Of a DNA stretch of 64,000 bases, positions 33,009 through 42,928 are shown piece after piece. The notes under the pieces were generated by a model. It saw only the letters and a program-made list of their open reading frames with translations, ran no database searches and had not been told where the DNA came from. Position 1 is the first letter of the stretch. The number at the start of each line of letters is the position of its first letter. Position numbers and translations under genes: made by a program. The DNA is from Chloroflexota bacterium (GTDB lineage: Bacteria > Chloroflexota > Dormibacteria > Dormibacterales > Dormibacteraceae). The stretch covers positions 1 through 64,000 of the forward strand of contig VBIW01000045.1 of assembly GCA_005880915.1 (NCBI GenBank). Reading direction: 5' to 3'.

Positions 33009-34844
33009 CTAACCTCGGGCCGCTTCGGCCACCCGCCGGGCCCTGGATTGGTCCACCTCGGTGAGATGGCGCTTGCGCAGCCGCAGGTGCTTCGGCGTGA
33101 CCTCCAGCAGCTCGTCGTCGGCGAGGAAGTCCAGCGACTGCTCGAGGCTCAACTTCGAGGCCGGCGTGAGCCGGACGGAGATGTCCGAGGTGGACGAGCG
33201 AATGTTGGACTGCTTCTTCTCGCGGCAGACGTTGACGCGGATGTCGCCAGGCCGCTTCTGGATCCCCACGATCATCCCCTCGTAGACCTCTTCGCCCGGT
33301 TCGATGAAGGTGGTCCCCCGCTCCTGCGCCCCCGCCAGACCAAACGCCAGCGACTTGCCTGCTGATGACGCCGTCAGGGCGCCGTTGCGCTGCTCGCGAA
33401 ACTCGCCCACCCATGGCCGGTAACCGATCCCGATCGAGCCCATCAAACCCGTACCCGCGGTCAGCGTGAGGAAGGTGTTGCGGAAACCGATCAGGCCTCG
33501 CGTCGGGATCATGTATTCGAGGCGCACTCCGCCCTTCTTGTCGTAGGTGATCTCGATCATCTCGCCGCGGCGCTTGCCGAGCGCTTCCGTCACCCCGCCG
33601 ACGTTCTCTTCGCGCACGTCGACGGTCAGATGTTCGACCGGCTCCATGCGCTGGCCGTTGATGACCTTGATGATGGCCTCGGGCCGCGACACCTCGAACT
33701 CGTAGCCCTCGCGCCGCATCGTCTCGATCAAAACCGCCAAGTGCAGCTCGCCGCGGCCGCTGAGCAGGAATCGCTCCGCGACGTCGGTGTCCGAGACGTG
33801 CAGGCCGAGGTTGGTGTCGAGCTCCTTGTATAGGCGCGCGCGCAGCTGGCGCGTCGTGGAGAACTTGCCCTCACGTCCGGCAAACGGCGACGTGTTGACG
33901 CCAAACGTCATCCGCACGGTCGGCTCCTCGATCTCGATCCGAGGCAGTGCGTCGGGCGCCTCCGGGTCGGCGAGCGTGTCGCCGATCGCAACATCCTCCA
34001 TACCCGTCAAGAGCACGATGTCGCCCGCGCTCGCCTGCGGAACGGCGACTCGATCCAGGCCGCGGTACATCAAAACCTGGACGACCTTGACGCGGCGTGA
34101 CTCGCCCTCGCCCAGGACCGCGACGGCGTCCCCGGCGGCGACGGAGCCGCGAGAGATTCGCCCGATCGACATCGTGCCTGTGTAGTCGTCGTACGCACGG
34201 TTGGCGACCAGCATCTGAAAACCACCCGGCTCGGTGACCGGCGGCGGCACGAAATCGATGATCGTCTTGAAGAGCGGTTCGAGATCCGGGCCGAGCTCGT
34301 CAGGCGAGAGTCCCGCCCGACCTTCCTTCGCGATCGAGTAGATCACCGGAGCCTCGAGCTGATCGGCGTCCTCCGCCAGCTCGAGGAACAGGTCGTGCAC
34401 CCGCTCGAGCGTCTTCGCCGGGTCGGCATTGGCGCGGTCGACCTTGTTGATCACGATGATGATCCGCAGCCCCGCCTCGAAAGCCTTGCGCAGCACAAAG
34501 CGCGTCTGCGCCATCGGACCCTCCGCCGCGTCCACCAAAAGCAGACAGCCGTCGGCCATGTTCACGACGCGCTCGACCTCGCCGCCGAAGTCGGCATGGC
34601 CAGGCGTGTCGATGATGTTGATCGTCACGTCGCCGTGGCGGACCGACGTGTTCTTGGCCAGGATCGTGATCCCCTTTTCCCGCTCCAGGTCGTTGCTGTC
34701 CATGATCAAAGTCCCCACCTCCTGGTTGTCGCGGAAGGTGTGGCTCTGCTTCAGCAGGGCGTCGACCAGCGTGGTCTTACCGTGGTCGACGTGGGCGATG
34801 ATGGCCACGTTGCGGATGTCGCGCCGAAGGTTGGCTGAAGTCAT
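33009..34844 (-). CDS. typA: GTP-binding ribosome-associated protein TypA/BipA
   Basis: A 611-residue translational GTPase from ATG 34844; the frame open beyond it is antisense to the DUF2207 gene. G1 AHVDHGKTT, the switch region EREKGITI, G3 [16 protein letters not shown]4 NKVD are present, followed by domain II, an EF-G-like domain III/V ([20 protein letters not shown]) and the BipA-specific C-terminal domain ([13 protein letters not shown], then [10 protein letters not shown]). It binds the ribosome in stress and low temperature. The neighbouring cold-shock gene is on the same strand downstream. Confidence 0.96.
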   Translation of the reverse strand: MTSANLRRDIRNVAIIAHVDHGKTTLVDALLKQSHTFRDNQEVGTLIMDSNDLEREKGITILAKNTSVRHGDVTINIIDTPGHADFGGEVERVVNMADGCLLLVDAAEGPMAQTRFVLRKAFEAGLRIIIVINKVDRANADPAKTLERVHDLFLELAEDADQLEAPVIYSIAKEGRAGLSPDELGPDLEPLFKTIIDFVPPPVTEPGGFQMLVANRAYDDYTGTMSIGRISRGSVAAGDAVAVLGEGESRRVKVVQVLMYRGLDRVAVPQASAGDIVLLTGMEDVAIGDTLADPEAPDALPRIEIEEPTVRMTFGVNTSPFAGREGKFSTTRQLRARLYKELDTNLGLHVSDTDVAERFLLSGRGELHLAVLIETMRREGYEFEVSRPEAIIKVINGQRMEPVEHLTVDVREENVGGVTEALGKRRGEMIEITYDKKGGVRLEYMIPTRGLIGFRNTFLTLTAGTGLMGSIGIGYRPWVGEFREQRNGALTASSAGKSLAFGLAGAQERGTTFIEPGEEVYEGMIVGIQKRPGDIRVNVCREKKQSNIRSSTSDISVRLTPASKLSLEQSLDFLADDELLEVTPKHLRLRKRHLTEVDQSRARRVAEAARG

Positions 34845-34874
34845 AGGGGCAGCAAGGCAATATACGGGCTGCCG

Positions 34875-36659
34875 ATGAAAACCACCGCCGCCAGGCTCGT
34901 GATCGGAGCCTACGCGGCCGCGTTCGCGATCGTACTGGCGGCTACCCCGGCGCACGCCGACGAGGGCTGGGTCATCACCTCGTTCCACGCCGACATCAAC
35001 ATCACGACCAGCTTCGTCCTGAACATCGTCGAGGACATTCGGGTGGACTTCGGCGGCCTGCAGAAGCACGGGATCTTTCGCACGATCCCGGTTCGCTACT
35101 CGTACGACAGCACCCGCGACCGCTACTACACACTCACCGTCAACTCCGTCGGCGACGGCTCGAGGGTCGTCCCGTACACCGTTTCCAATGCCGGGAACGA
35201 TGAGGTGATCAAGATCGGCGATCCGAACCGGACGGTCAGCGGCCCGAACCGCTACATCATCACCTACGACGTCGCGGGCGTGATGAACGAATTCTCCGAC
35301 CACAACGAGCTGTACTGGAACGTCGACGGCGGCGCCTGGCCCGTGGCGAAGAAGTCGGTGACCGCGAGGGTGACGTTTCCCAACGGTTCCTTCCAGAAGT
35401 CCGCCTGCTACCAGGGCCCGACCGGATCGCACGAGACGTGCAACTTCGCGAACGGCGCCTCCGACGCCACGTACACGTCCACCCGACAGCTCGGCTCCGG
35501 CGAGCAGATGTCGATCGTCACAGCGCTGAACAAAGGCGCTGTGGCAGTGCCCGCGCCGATGCTCGAGCCGAGACAGCGCGCCTTTCCCCAAGACGCCTTC
35601 GACGTCAACCTGGCGACTGTCAGCGTGAGCGCGCTGATCCTGCTCGTATGCCTCGCGCTGATCGCGCGCTTCTGGTGGCAGCACGGCCGCGATCGCGCCT
35701 ACCTGACTCAGTACTACCTGACCAACGATCCCCGTGACGCTCCCGAAGCGCCGTTCCAGCACGAGCCCGTGGTCGTCGAGTTCAACCCGCCGCAAAACCT
35801 GCGCCCGGCCCAGCTCGGCCTGATCCTCGACGAAAGCGCGGACACGAAGGACGTGACCGCGACGATCGTCGACCTCGCCGTGCGTGGGTTCTTGACGATC
35901 AACGAGGTTCCTGGCCAGAAGGACTGGCTCCTCGTATGGAAGCCCGGCGCCGCCGCCTCGGCTCTTCTGCCCTATGAAAAGACGCTCCTCGATGGACTGT
36001 TCGCCGGGCGCCAGCAGGTGAAGATCTCCGAGCTCAAGGGCACGTTCCAGACGACGCTGCGCTCTGCCGAGAGCGAGGTCTACGCCGACGCGATGTCGCG
36101 CAAGCTCTTCCGTTTCCGCCCCGATTACATGCGCGGGATCGCAGTCTTCATCGCGATCCTCGGCATCCTGGCCGGGGCCGGCCTCAGCTATGCGCTCGGC
36201 ATGCTGTTCGGATGGGGCCTCGTAGGAATCGCGCCAATCCTCGCGGGCCTCGTGCTGCTCGTCACGCACCGTGCCCTCTCGACCCGCACCGCCGCCGGCC
36301 GCGACTTGATGCAGCACTCGCTCGGGTTTCGCCTCTACATGACAACCGCGGAGAAATACCGCCAGCAGTTCGCGGAGAAAGCGGAGATCTTCACGCAACT
36401 TCTGCCTTACGCCATCGTCTTCGGCTGCGTCAGCCGCTGGGCGAAGGCCTTCGAAGGCATCGATACGAGCCCGTCGACCGGCTGGTATTCGGGTGGCCGG
36501 CCTTTCCAGGCCGCGTTTCTGGCGAGCAACCTGGAGACGATGGACTCCACCCTCGGCGGCGCGATCTCCTCGACGCCGGCATCAAGCGGCTCGAGCGGAT
36601 TCGGCGGCGGCGGCTTCTCGGGCGGTGGCGGTGGAGGCGGCGGCGGCGGCTCCTGGTAG
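34875..36659 (+). CDS. DUF2207 family membrane protein
   Basis: A 594-residue protein with a cleavable signal peptide (ATPAHADEG), an extracytoplasmic beta-rich DUF2207 domain (about residues 30-230, containing [20 protein letters not shown]), a membrane helix near 255, a cytoplasmic part, two more helices (about 420-465) and a glycine-rich tail ending in a run of ten glycines before SW. This architecture is the YciQ/DUF2207 family, whose function is unknown. It is divergent from typA with 30 bases between starts. Confidence 0.88.
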   Translation: MKTTAARLVIGAYAAAFAIVLAATPAHADEGWVITSFHADINITTSFVLNIVEDIRVDFGGLQKHGIFRTIPVRYSYDSTRDRYYTLTVNSVGDGSRVVPYTVSNAGNDEVIKIGDPNRTVSGPNRYIITYDVAGVMNEFSDHNELYWNVDGGAWPVAKKSVTARVTFPNGSFQKSACYQGPTGSHETCNFANGASDATYTSTRQLGSGEQMSIVTALNKGAVAVPAPMLEPRQRAFPQDAFDVNLATVSVSALILLVCLALIARFWWQHGRDRAYLTQYYLTNDPRDAPEAPFQHEPVVVEFNPPQNLRPAQLGLILDESADTKDVTATIVDLAVRGFLTINEVPGQKDWLLVWKPGAAASALLPYEKTLLDGLFAGRQQVKISELKGTFQTTLRSAESEVYADAMSRKLFRFRPDYMRGIAVFIAILGILAGAGLSYALGMLFGWGLVGIAPILAGLVLLVTHRALSTRTAAGRDLMQHSLGFRLYMTTAEKYRQQFAEKAEIFTQLLPYAIVFGCVSRWAKAFEGIDTSPSTGWYSGGRPFQAAFLASNLETMDSTLGGAISSTPASSGSSGFGGGGFSGGGGGGGGGGSW

Positions 36660-36747
36660 GAATCAGGCCCCGAACTTGCAAACCGAGCCCAGTTCGGATT
36701 GAATTGAGTCTCGGCTACGGCGGCCTGTCGTTCTACGGGGGAAGGCG

Positions 36748-38670
36748 ATGGGGATCCTGCTGGCGTTTCACCAGTCGTACCAGCCGGTGCTGGGCAGCCT
36801 TTTCTGGTCTGCCCTTTTTGCCGGCCTCCCGCTCTACGTCCTGTTCGTCATGCTGGCGATCCTGCGCCTGCCGGCCTGGCTGTGCGCCCTGGCCGCGGTC
36901 CTCGCCGCCTTCATCCTCGGGTGGCTGGTCTGGGGCATGCCCTTCTCGATCGCGGCGGGAGCCGCCACCGAGGGCTTCGCCTTTGGCCTGTGGCCGATCA
37001 GCTGGATCGTGCTGAACGCCGTCTTCTTCCACAACCTGACCGTGGCGAGCGGCGACTTCGACATCATCAAACGGTCGCTCGCCCGGCTGACCACCGACCG
37101 CCGCCTCCAGGCCCTCCTCGTCGCGTTCAGCTTCGGCGCCCTGATCGAGGGCATCGCGGGGTTCGGAGCTCCCGTCGCCATCTCGGCCTCCATCCTCGCC
37201 AGCCTCGGCTTCGAACCTGTGACCGCGGCCGTCCTCGCCCTCCTCGCCAACACCGCCCCGGTGGCGTTCGGCTCGATCGGAATCCCCGTGGTGACCCTCG
37301 GGCGGCTCGTCGCTCCGATCCTGGGCCACCCCACCGACCCGACGTCCACCACCCTCGCCCTCTCGGCGATGGTCGGCCGCCAGCTGCCGATCTTCTCGAT
37401 CATCATCCCCGCGTACCTGATCACGGTCCTGGCGGGCTGGAAGAAGATGACCCAGATCCTCCCGGCGGTTCTGGTGACCGGCGTCTCCTTCGCCATCGTC
37501 CAGTTCCTGGTTTCGAACTTTGTCGGCCCCGAGCTGACCGACATCCTGGCCGCCCTCGTCTCCATGGGATGCCTGGCGGTCCTGCTGCGCTTCTGGCAGC
37601 CACGCGAGGTCTGGCAGTTCGCCCACGAGACGGCCGCCGCAACAACCGGCGGACGGCGCATCGCCGGCGACCCCGACCTGCCCGGCCGCGCCGCCTCGGC
37701 GCCACGCAGCTCGGCATTCGACGCCATCGACCCGCCGGCCCGCATCGTCCGCGCTTTTGCGATGTACATCGTGCTGGTCCTGGTGATCCTCATCGGCCAG
37801 ATGGGCAACCTGCCGTGGTGGTCAGGCCACCCGGTCAACGACCCGAAGACCGCGCTTCACTCACCCGCCAACATCACCGCCGACCTGAAGTGCGGCTCGC
37901 CCGCCTTCCTGCTATGCCCGCAGCCTTGGGTGGGCCCTCTGCCGACCAAGGACAGGCAGGCTTTCAAGTTCCCGTACTGGAGCTTCTTCTGGCCGGGCAC
38001 ATACGACGTGAACGCGAAGGGGCTGCCGGTTTCGAACGTCCTTCAGGAAAAGCCGATCGTGGCCAAGGAGACCGCCTACAACAACCCGTTCAACTGGGAC
38101 TTCCTCGCAGCCGCCGGGTCGCTCGTGCTGTACGCCGCGCTGATCGCATATCTGCTCATGCGTCTTGGGGGCGCGAAGGTGAACTTCTTCGCCGTCTATG
38201 GACGCACCGTCCGCCAGCTTGCCCTGCCCATCGTGACGATCTCGATGATCCTCGGGATCGCGTACATCATGAACTTCGGCGGCATGACCTCGAGCCTCGC
38301 GCTCGCGCTTTCGAAGACGGGTTTCATCTTCCCGTTCGTCGCCGCGTTCCTGGGTTGGCTCGGTGTCTTTTTGACCGGCAGTGACACTTCATCCAACACG
38401 CTGTTCGGCGCACTGCAGGCGCAGACCGCGCAGCAGCTCCACAACGTGAGCCCGATCCTGACAGCCGCCACCAACTCCTCGGGTGGTGTCATGGGCAAGA
38501 TGATCAGCCCGCAGAACCTGTCGGTCGGCGCGGCGGGAGTGAACAAGGTCGGCGCCGAAGGCGACATCTTCCGGCGCGTGATCGGCTACAGCCTCATCCT
38601 CACGAGCGCCATGGGAATCCTGGCCATGATCGAGGCCTACGTGATCCCGGGAATCGTCCCCTCGCCGTAA
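36748..38670 (+). CDS. L-lactate permease (LctP family)
   Basis: A 640-residue protein with about 13-14 membrane helices. LctP motifs: FGALIEGIAGFGAPVAISAS, NTAPVAFGSIGIPVVTLG, and in the C-terminal half GGMTSSLALALSKTG, GVFLTGSDTSSNTLFGALQ and ISPQNLSVGAAG. It imports lactate (or glycolate) with protons. An unusually long periplasmic insertion (about residues 360-440, with three Cys) is present. A LUD-domain lactate-utilisation-type gene occurs 16 kb away. Confidence 0.92.
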   Translation: MGILLAFHQSYQPVLGSLFWSALFAGLPLYVLFVMLAILRLPAWLCALAAVLAAFILGWLVWGMPFSIAAGAATEGFAFGLWPISWIVLNAVFFHNLTVASGDFDIIKRSLARLTTDRRLQALLVAFSFGALIEGIAGFGAPVAISASILASLGFEPVTAAVLALLANTAPVAFGSIGIPVVTLGRLVAPILGHPTDPTSTTLALSAMVGRQLPIFSIIIPAYLITVLAGWKKMTQILPAVLVTGVSFAIVQFLVSNFVGPELTDILAALVSMGCLAVLLRFWQPREVWQFAHETAAATTGGRRIAGDPDLPGRAASAPRSSAFDAIDPPARIVRAFAMYIVLVLVILIGQMGNLPWWSGHPVNDPKTALHSPANITADLKCGSPAFLLCPQPWVGPLPTKDRQAFKFPYWSFFWPGTYDVNAKGLPVSNVLQEKPIVAKETAYNNPFNWDFLAAAGSLVLYAALIAYLLMRLGGAKVNFFAVYGRTVRQLALPIVTISMILGIAYIMNFGGMTSSLALALSKTGFIFPFVAAFLGWLGVFLTGSDTSSNTLFGALQAQTAQQLHNVSPILTAATNSSGGVMGKMISPQNLSVGAAGVNKVGAEGDIFRRVIGYSLILTSAMGILAMIEAYVIPGIVPSP

Positions 38671-38703
38671 CCCGCCAGGCCGACGCCCCCGTTCTACCCC
38701 GCA

Positions 38704-38790
38704 TGGTGCCGAGACCGGGAGTCGAACCCGGACGTCCTTGCGGACATCGGTTTTTGAGACCGACGCGTCTGCCAGTTCCGCCACCTCGGC
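38704..38790 (-). tRNA. tRNA-Leu (anticodon CAA)
   Basis: Minus strand. Acceptor GCCGAGG pairs with TCTCGGC, then A and an encoded CCA. Anticodon arm TCGGT/ACCGA with loop CTCAAAA, anticodon CAA. Long variable arm TGTCCGCAAGGACG and T-arm GGGTTCGACTCCC are typical. Confidence 0.96.
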
Positions 38791-38825
38791 GCTTCCCAGG
38801 GGGGCCTCGACCATATCATTCGGCC

Positions 38826-39428
38826 GTGCGCATCGCTCTCGTCCTGGCCGCCGTCTCGCTCGTGGCGGCCTGCGCGCCCAGCTTCACCCCCAGCGCGTCG
38901 GTGAGCCCGGACGCCGGCGGCAGCGCGGCGGCCATCGCCTCCGGACCTCGCGTCCAGCCACCGCCGGTCACGCCCCCGACCCCACCCGGGACGAACATCC
39001 CCGACTTCGCGTGCTCCGACCTGTCGGGCGGCAAGACCGGCGTCGCCAACACGATCGCCGCGCGCGTCGGCGAGGTGCAGGCCTACGACCGGTTCGTGCT
39101 CCAGTTCGAGTCGATCGTCCCCACCTATAGCGTCAAACGGCAGGCCAAGCCCGTCTTTCCGCTCGGGGCCAGCGGCCCGAACGTCACGCTCGCGGGCACC
39201 ACAGGAGTGCTGGTCACCGTCCACTCCGCGACCGGCGCGACCACGTTCCAGGGCGAGCGCGATATCGTCCACCCCGAGTTCCAGGTGCTGAAGGAGGCGC
39301 GCGAGACCCAGGACTTCGAGGGCTACGTGTCCTGGGGCCTCGGCCTGAGCAAATCCGCCTGCATGCGCGCGTTCGTCCTCAACGATCCGGCGCGTTTAGT
39401 CGTCGATTTCCAGATCACTACAAGCTAA
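38826..39428 (+). CDS. Lipoprotein with AMIN-like domain
   Basis: A 200-residue protein from GTG 38826. The signal ends VAACAPS (lipobox Cys16). After a Pro/Ala-rich linker, residues about 60-200 contain ARVGEVQAYDRFVLQFES and a final RAFVLNDPARLVVDFQI, which resembles the AMIN-like beta domain found in peptidoglycan-associated envelope proteins. A cell-wall-binding role is inferred. It precedes two FecR-type genes by only 11 bases. Confidence 0.78.
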   Translation: MRIALVLAAVSLVAACAPSFTPSASVSPDAGGSAAAIASGPRVQPPPVTPPTPPGTNIPDFACSDLSGGKTGVANTIAARVGEVQAYDRFVLQFESIVPTYSVKRQAKPVFPLGASGPNVTLAGTTGVLVTVHSATGATTFQGERDIVHPEFQVLKEARETQDFEGYVSWGLGLSKSACMRAFVLNDPARLVVDFQITTS

Positions 39429-39439
39429 TCTCCCCCGCG

Positions 39440-40858
39440 ATGGCGATCCAGTCGCCGCCGCCCGCGCCGGTCTTGCAGCAAGCAGTCCCTCCGACCACGC
39501 CCCAGAAGTCCAGCTGTTTCGGGCGCGGCTGCGGCTGCGGCCTGGGCGGATGCCTGGTGGTGGTGATCCTGGCGGTGCTGCTGGTGGGTGGCGGCGGCTA
39601 CTGGTTTTTCGTCGTCCAGGCCTCGGCCGCCGTCACCGCGCCGGCGACGCTGATCCTGTTCAACCAACCCGTCACCGTCAACTCCAACCCGGGCACACCC
39701 GGAGAGTCGCTGAATGCCAACGACACAGTCGCCACGCAGGCGGCAGGCCACGCCTCGATCCAGTTTCCGGACGGCTCCTACATCCGGATGTCGCCCCAGA
39801 CGACCGTCCAGATCACGAGCATCCAGCTCCAGAAGGCCGGCAACGTGCAGGCGATAGAGGCGCTGCAGAAGACCGGCCGCACGCTGGTCAACGTCCAGCA
39901 CCTGGCGAACGGGGCGACCTTCAAGGTCAACGGGCATGCGGTCAGCGCCGCCGTGCGTGGCACGCAGTTCGAGATGCTGGTCCGCCCCAACAACACAAAC
40001 CTGATCAAGGTGTTCGACGGGACGGTCCGCGTCTCCGGCCAGACCATCGTCAACGTCACGGCCGGCAACGAGGTCGAGGTCGACGCCAACGGGAAGCTGT
40101 CCGCCGTGCGCCCGATCCAGCGCGACACGCAGGATCCTTATCCGCTGGCCACCCAGTGCTCGAGGGCCGTGTCGGGCGGGACGACCGCGGGCACCGCGCA
40201 GACCTCGACCGGCGATTCGCTCTCGACCGGTGAGACGGCCGAGGTCGGTTATGACTCACCGGGCGGCGTCGTGAACGTCGCGCTCTGCTACCCGGGAAGC
40301 ACGATGACGCTTTCCGTCTTCGACCCCAACGGCACTGAGCATCAGCTGCGCGGCGGCCAGTCGTCGGTCTCGGGACCGGCCGGCCATTACCGCGCGATCG
40401 TCCACGCGGTCAACGTGTCCCCGGCCGAGGCCTACGCCGTTTCGTTCGCCAGCAACGCGCCGTGCGACGCAGCCAACGTCGACAGCGGCGGCGTCGTCCG
40501 CGAGACCCTCAGCAACTCGCAGATCGCCACCGCGCTGGCGGAGTCGGGCACCTCCGGCGTGACCATCTACGTCGACGGCACCTCCCCCACCGGGGCGCGG
40601 ATCGTCTACTACTCGAACATCGGCGGGATGCCCATCTCGTGGACCGTCGACTTCTACGCCGCGACGCCCAACCTCGGCGCGGTCATCACCCAGGTCACTG
40701 TCCGCGGCATCAACGTGACGACCCAGGTCGTCACCAATCTGAGCTCCTTCGGCGGCCACTCGATCAGCTCGATTCCGTCGGGCTTCATCGTCGACCGCGT
40801 TTACTCGTGCGCCGCGCTGACCGGCGACAAGATGATGGTCGTCGAGGGACACCGCTAG
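39440..40858 (+). CDS. FecR-domain membrane protein, copy 1
   Basis: A 472-residue protein with a Cys/Gly-rich juxtamembrane segment (CFGRGCGCGLGGC) and one membrane helix (about residues 38-60), then an extracytoplasmic FecR beta domain (about 75-215: GHASIQFPDGSYIRMSPQT, then AAVRGTQFEMLV and VFDGTVRVSGQ). The C-terminal half has a PPC-like beta domain and a unique end with two Cys. No sigma factor or TonB receptor is adjacent, so a FecI-type signalling role is unlikely. A paralogue follows. Confidence 0.82.
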   Translation: MAIQSPPPAPVLQQAVPPTTPQKSSCFGRGCGCGLGGCLVVVILAVLLVGGGGYWFFVVQASAAVTAPATLILFNQPVTVNSNPGTPGESLNANDTVATQAAGHASIQFPDGSYIRMSPQTTVQITSIQLQKAGNVQAIEALQKTGRTLVNVQHLANGATFKVNGHAVSAAVRGTQFEMLVRPNNTNLIKVFDGTVRVSGQTIVNVTAGNEVEVDANGKLSAVRPIQRDTQDPYPLATQCSRAVSGGTTAGTAQTSTGDSLSTGETAEVGYDSPGGVVNVALCYPGSTMTLSVFDPNGTEHQLRGGQSSVSGPAGHYRAIVHAVNVSPAEAYAVSFASNAPCDAANVDSGGVVRETLSNSQIATALAESGTSGVTIYVDGTSPTGARIVYYSNIGGMPISWTVDFYAATPNLGAVITQVTVRGINVTTQVVTNLSSFGGHSISSIPSGFIVDRVYSCAALTGDKMMVVEGHR

Positions 40859-40927
40859 CCGGGCCCCGAAGCAAGGACGGTAAGCGGGGGTCGTTAGACA
40901 ACCATTGAGCTATCTTTCCCGGGCAGC

Positions 40928-42319
40928 ATGGCAACCGTAGCCGCCACGACGCTTCGCAAACCCCGCCGCAGCGGCCGCCGTTTTCTGATCGTCCTGGCCA
41001 TCCTGGTCCTCGTCGTAGCGGGCGTTCTCGTCTGGCTGAACGTCGCGGCCCAGGCCCAGGTCAACGCCTCGGGGATGCTGACCGTTTACCTGCCGAGCGC
41101 GTCGATCGCGCACGGCTCGGGCGCGGCAGGCGCGGCGACCACGGGCGCCGTCGTCCGCGCCGGCGACACCGTCTCCACCGACACCAAAGGCCGGGCCGGA
41201 GTTGGCCTGCCCGACGGCACGCTCACCCGCCTGGCCAGCGACACGACGGTCACGTTTGACTCCGCCCACTACACAAAGGGCGGCAACCTCCACGACGTAT
41301 CGCTGACCCAGCAGGTCGGCCGCACGTTCACCAACGTGCAGCACCTCGTGACCGGAACCGCGTTCGACGTCCACGGGAAGGCCGCCACCGCAAGCGTGCG
41401 CGGGACCAAGTTTGAGGTCCTGATCCTGGCGGACGGCACGATGACGGTGAAGGTCTTCCAGGGCACGGTGGCCCTGCACAACTCCACCGGCTCCATCACC
41501 ATCAACGCCGGTCAGCAGGCGACGGCCAGCCCGAACGGCACCCTCAGCGGGCCCATCCCCATCGCGCCGGACCCCAATGATCCGTTCGGTCCTGCGCTGG
41601 ACGCGTCAAACGCGGTTGCCGCCAACACGACGCCTGGCACCGAGCAAGACTTCATCGGCGCTCCGCTGCATAACGGTGAGCAGCAGCAATACAAATACAG
41701 CTACGCCGGCGGAAGCCTGGTGAAGGCGTCGGTCGGCTATCCGGGAAGCGCGATGAAGCTGACCGTCCGCGCGCCGGACGGACAGCAGTATTTCGGGTCC
41801 GGCAAATTGCCTGTCGTCACGGTCAACAACGCCCCCGCCGGGATCTACACGATCTTCGTCGACGGCGTCAGCGGCCTGGGCGTCGCGGGTGAGGAACCGT
41901 TCGTCGCGGTGGCTTCAGTCGAGGCATGCCAGAGCGCTGACACCGAGGGCAACGGCGCGGTGCATCGCGGCTACACGGCGCAGGACCTCGTCACCGCGGT
42001 GCAGCAATCGGGTGCGGGCCTGTCGAACCTGAAGCTCACGATCAGCCAGGACTCGGCGGCCGGTGCAATCATCAACGGCAGTGGCACATACAACGGCGTC
42101 AGCTGGAGCGGATCGGTCGTCCTCGTCGCGCACAACGGCGTCCTCGACATCATGCCGACCGGCGGCAACGTGTTCGGGATGAGCGTGCCTGCGCAGCAGG
42201 TCGTGCAGCAGATCGCCGCGGCGATCGGCCAGGACCCGTCCAACGTGAGTCCCGGATTCATGGTCGACCGGCTCTTCACCTGCCACTCGGTGATGATCGT
42301 GGACGGAAGAACAGGCTAA
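40928..42319 (+). CDS. FecR-domain membrane protein, copy 2
   Basis: A 463-residue paralogue of the previous gene, with the same order: basic N-terminus, one helix (about residues 19-42), FecR domain (RAGVGLPDGTLTRLASDTT, ASVRGTKFEVLIL, VKVFQGTVAL), a beta domain and a C-terminal region ending in PGFMVDRLFTCHSVMIVDG, parallel to the SGFIVDRVYSCAALT end of copy 1. This shows tandem duplication, followed by strong divergence. It lacks the Cys-rich juxtamembrane motif of copy 1. Confidence 0.82.
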   Translation: MATVAATTLRKPRRSGRRFLIVLAILVLVVAGVLVWLNVAAQAQVNASGMLTVYLPSASIAHGSGAAGAATTGAVVRAGDTVSTDTKGRAGVGLPDGTLTRLASDTTVTFDSAHYTKGGNLHDVSLTQQVGRTFTNVQHLVTGTAFDVHGKAATASVRGTKFEVLILADGTMTVKVFQGTVALHNSTGSITINAGQQATASPNGTLSGPIPIAPDPNDPFGPALDASNAVAANTTPGTEQDFIGAPLHNGEQQQYKYSYAGGSLVKASVGYPGSAMKLTVRAPDGQQYFGSGKLPVVTVNNAPAGIYTIFVDGVSGLGVAGEEPFVAVASVEACQSADTEGNGAVHRGYTAQDLVTAVQQSGAGLSNLKLTISQDSAAGAIINGSGTYNGVSWSGSVVLVAHNGVLDIMPTGGNVFGMSVPAQQVVQQIAAAIGQDPSNVSPGFMVDRLFTCHSVMIVDGRTG

Positions 42320-42401
42320 GTATGAGAGAGAACCCGGATGGTTCCCTTTCCGCACCAGGCGCGGGCAGGACCCGATACTGATTGCATCGGGAGGCGGCAT
42401 C

Positions 42402-42602
42402 CTAGTGGTGCCAGAGCCCAAGAACGAGGGCTACAAGGATCAGGACCCCGAATATTCCTACGCCCCATAGGAACAGTTCCGCCTCGAACTTCATAAAGGG
42501 ACGAAGCTGCCTGGGATACAAAAGCCAAACCCGGACTCCAAATCTTCGCGCCTTCTCGAACGGCGACGGAGGCTTGCTCCCACGGCGCCGGGCTTCACCC
42601 AC
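42402..42602 (-). CDS. Small single-pass membrane protein, hypothetical
   Basis: A 66-residue frame with GTG start at 42602: a basic N-terminus, then one hydrophobic helix (LWGVGIFGVLILVALVLGLW) ending in two His. The topology is sensible for a tail-anchored small protein, but no family is recognised and there is no strong ribosome site. Confidence 0.45.
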   Translation of the reverse strand: MGEARRRGSKPPSPFEKARRFGVRVWLLYPRQLRPFMKFEAELFLWGVGIFGVLILVALVLGLWHH

Positions 42603-42641
42603 GGTGATCAGAGCTTACTGCTGCCGTCGCCGAACTCCAAA

Positions 42642-42893
42642 ATGGTCTCGGTGGCTCGGTTCCGAAGGATCAAATTGGACTCAGACGAACGCAGGGAATT
42701 AGCCAGCCTAGATGCGCTGTCGCGACAGTCAGTTGGCTCTGGCCAGCCACGGGAGAGCCTTCGTGAATCGGTCGTTTTCCTCAAGAGGGTTGCAGCAAAG
42801 CGTGGTCTGGACCCATTTAGGTGCACGATCGCCTCCGATTGGCGCGGCCTGCACGTGAGGTACTCCGAAGAGAGCGCCAACCGAGCGGATTAG
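42642..42893 (+). CDS. Hypothetical small basic protein
   Basis: An 83-residue frame from ATG 42642 in a locally lower-GC segment. The sequence is charged, predicted helical (VARFRRIKLDSDERRELASL), with no recognised domain. A minus-strand frame covers the same bases (42608-42880), and I cannot decide between them with confidence. Either, or neither, may be real. Confidence 0.3.
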   Translation: MVSVARFRRIKLDSDERRELASLDALSRQSVGSGQPRESLRESVVFLKRVAAKRGLDPFRCTIASDWRGLHVRYSEESANRAD

Positions 42894-42928
42894 CTGGCAG
42901 CGGTAGAAGGTAAGAAGAGCGGTTTCGC

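Noticed and set aside
34845-36398. N-terminal half of a 1129-codon minus-strand frame upstream of typA
   Set aside because: Antisense to the DUF2207 gene; the recognisable TypA protein starts at 34844.
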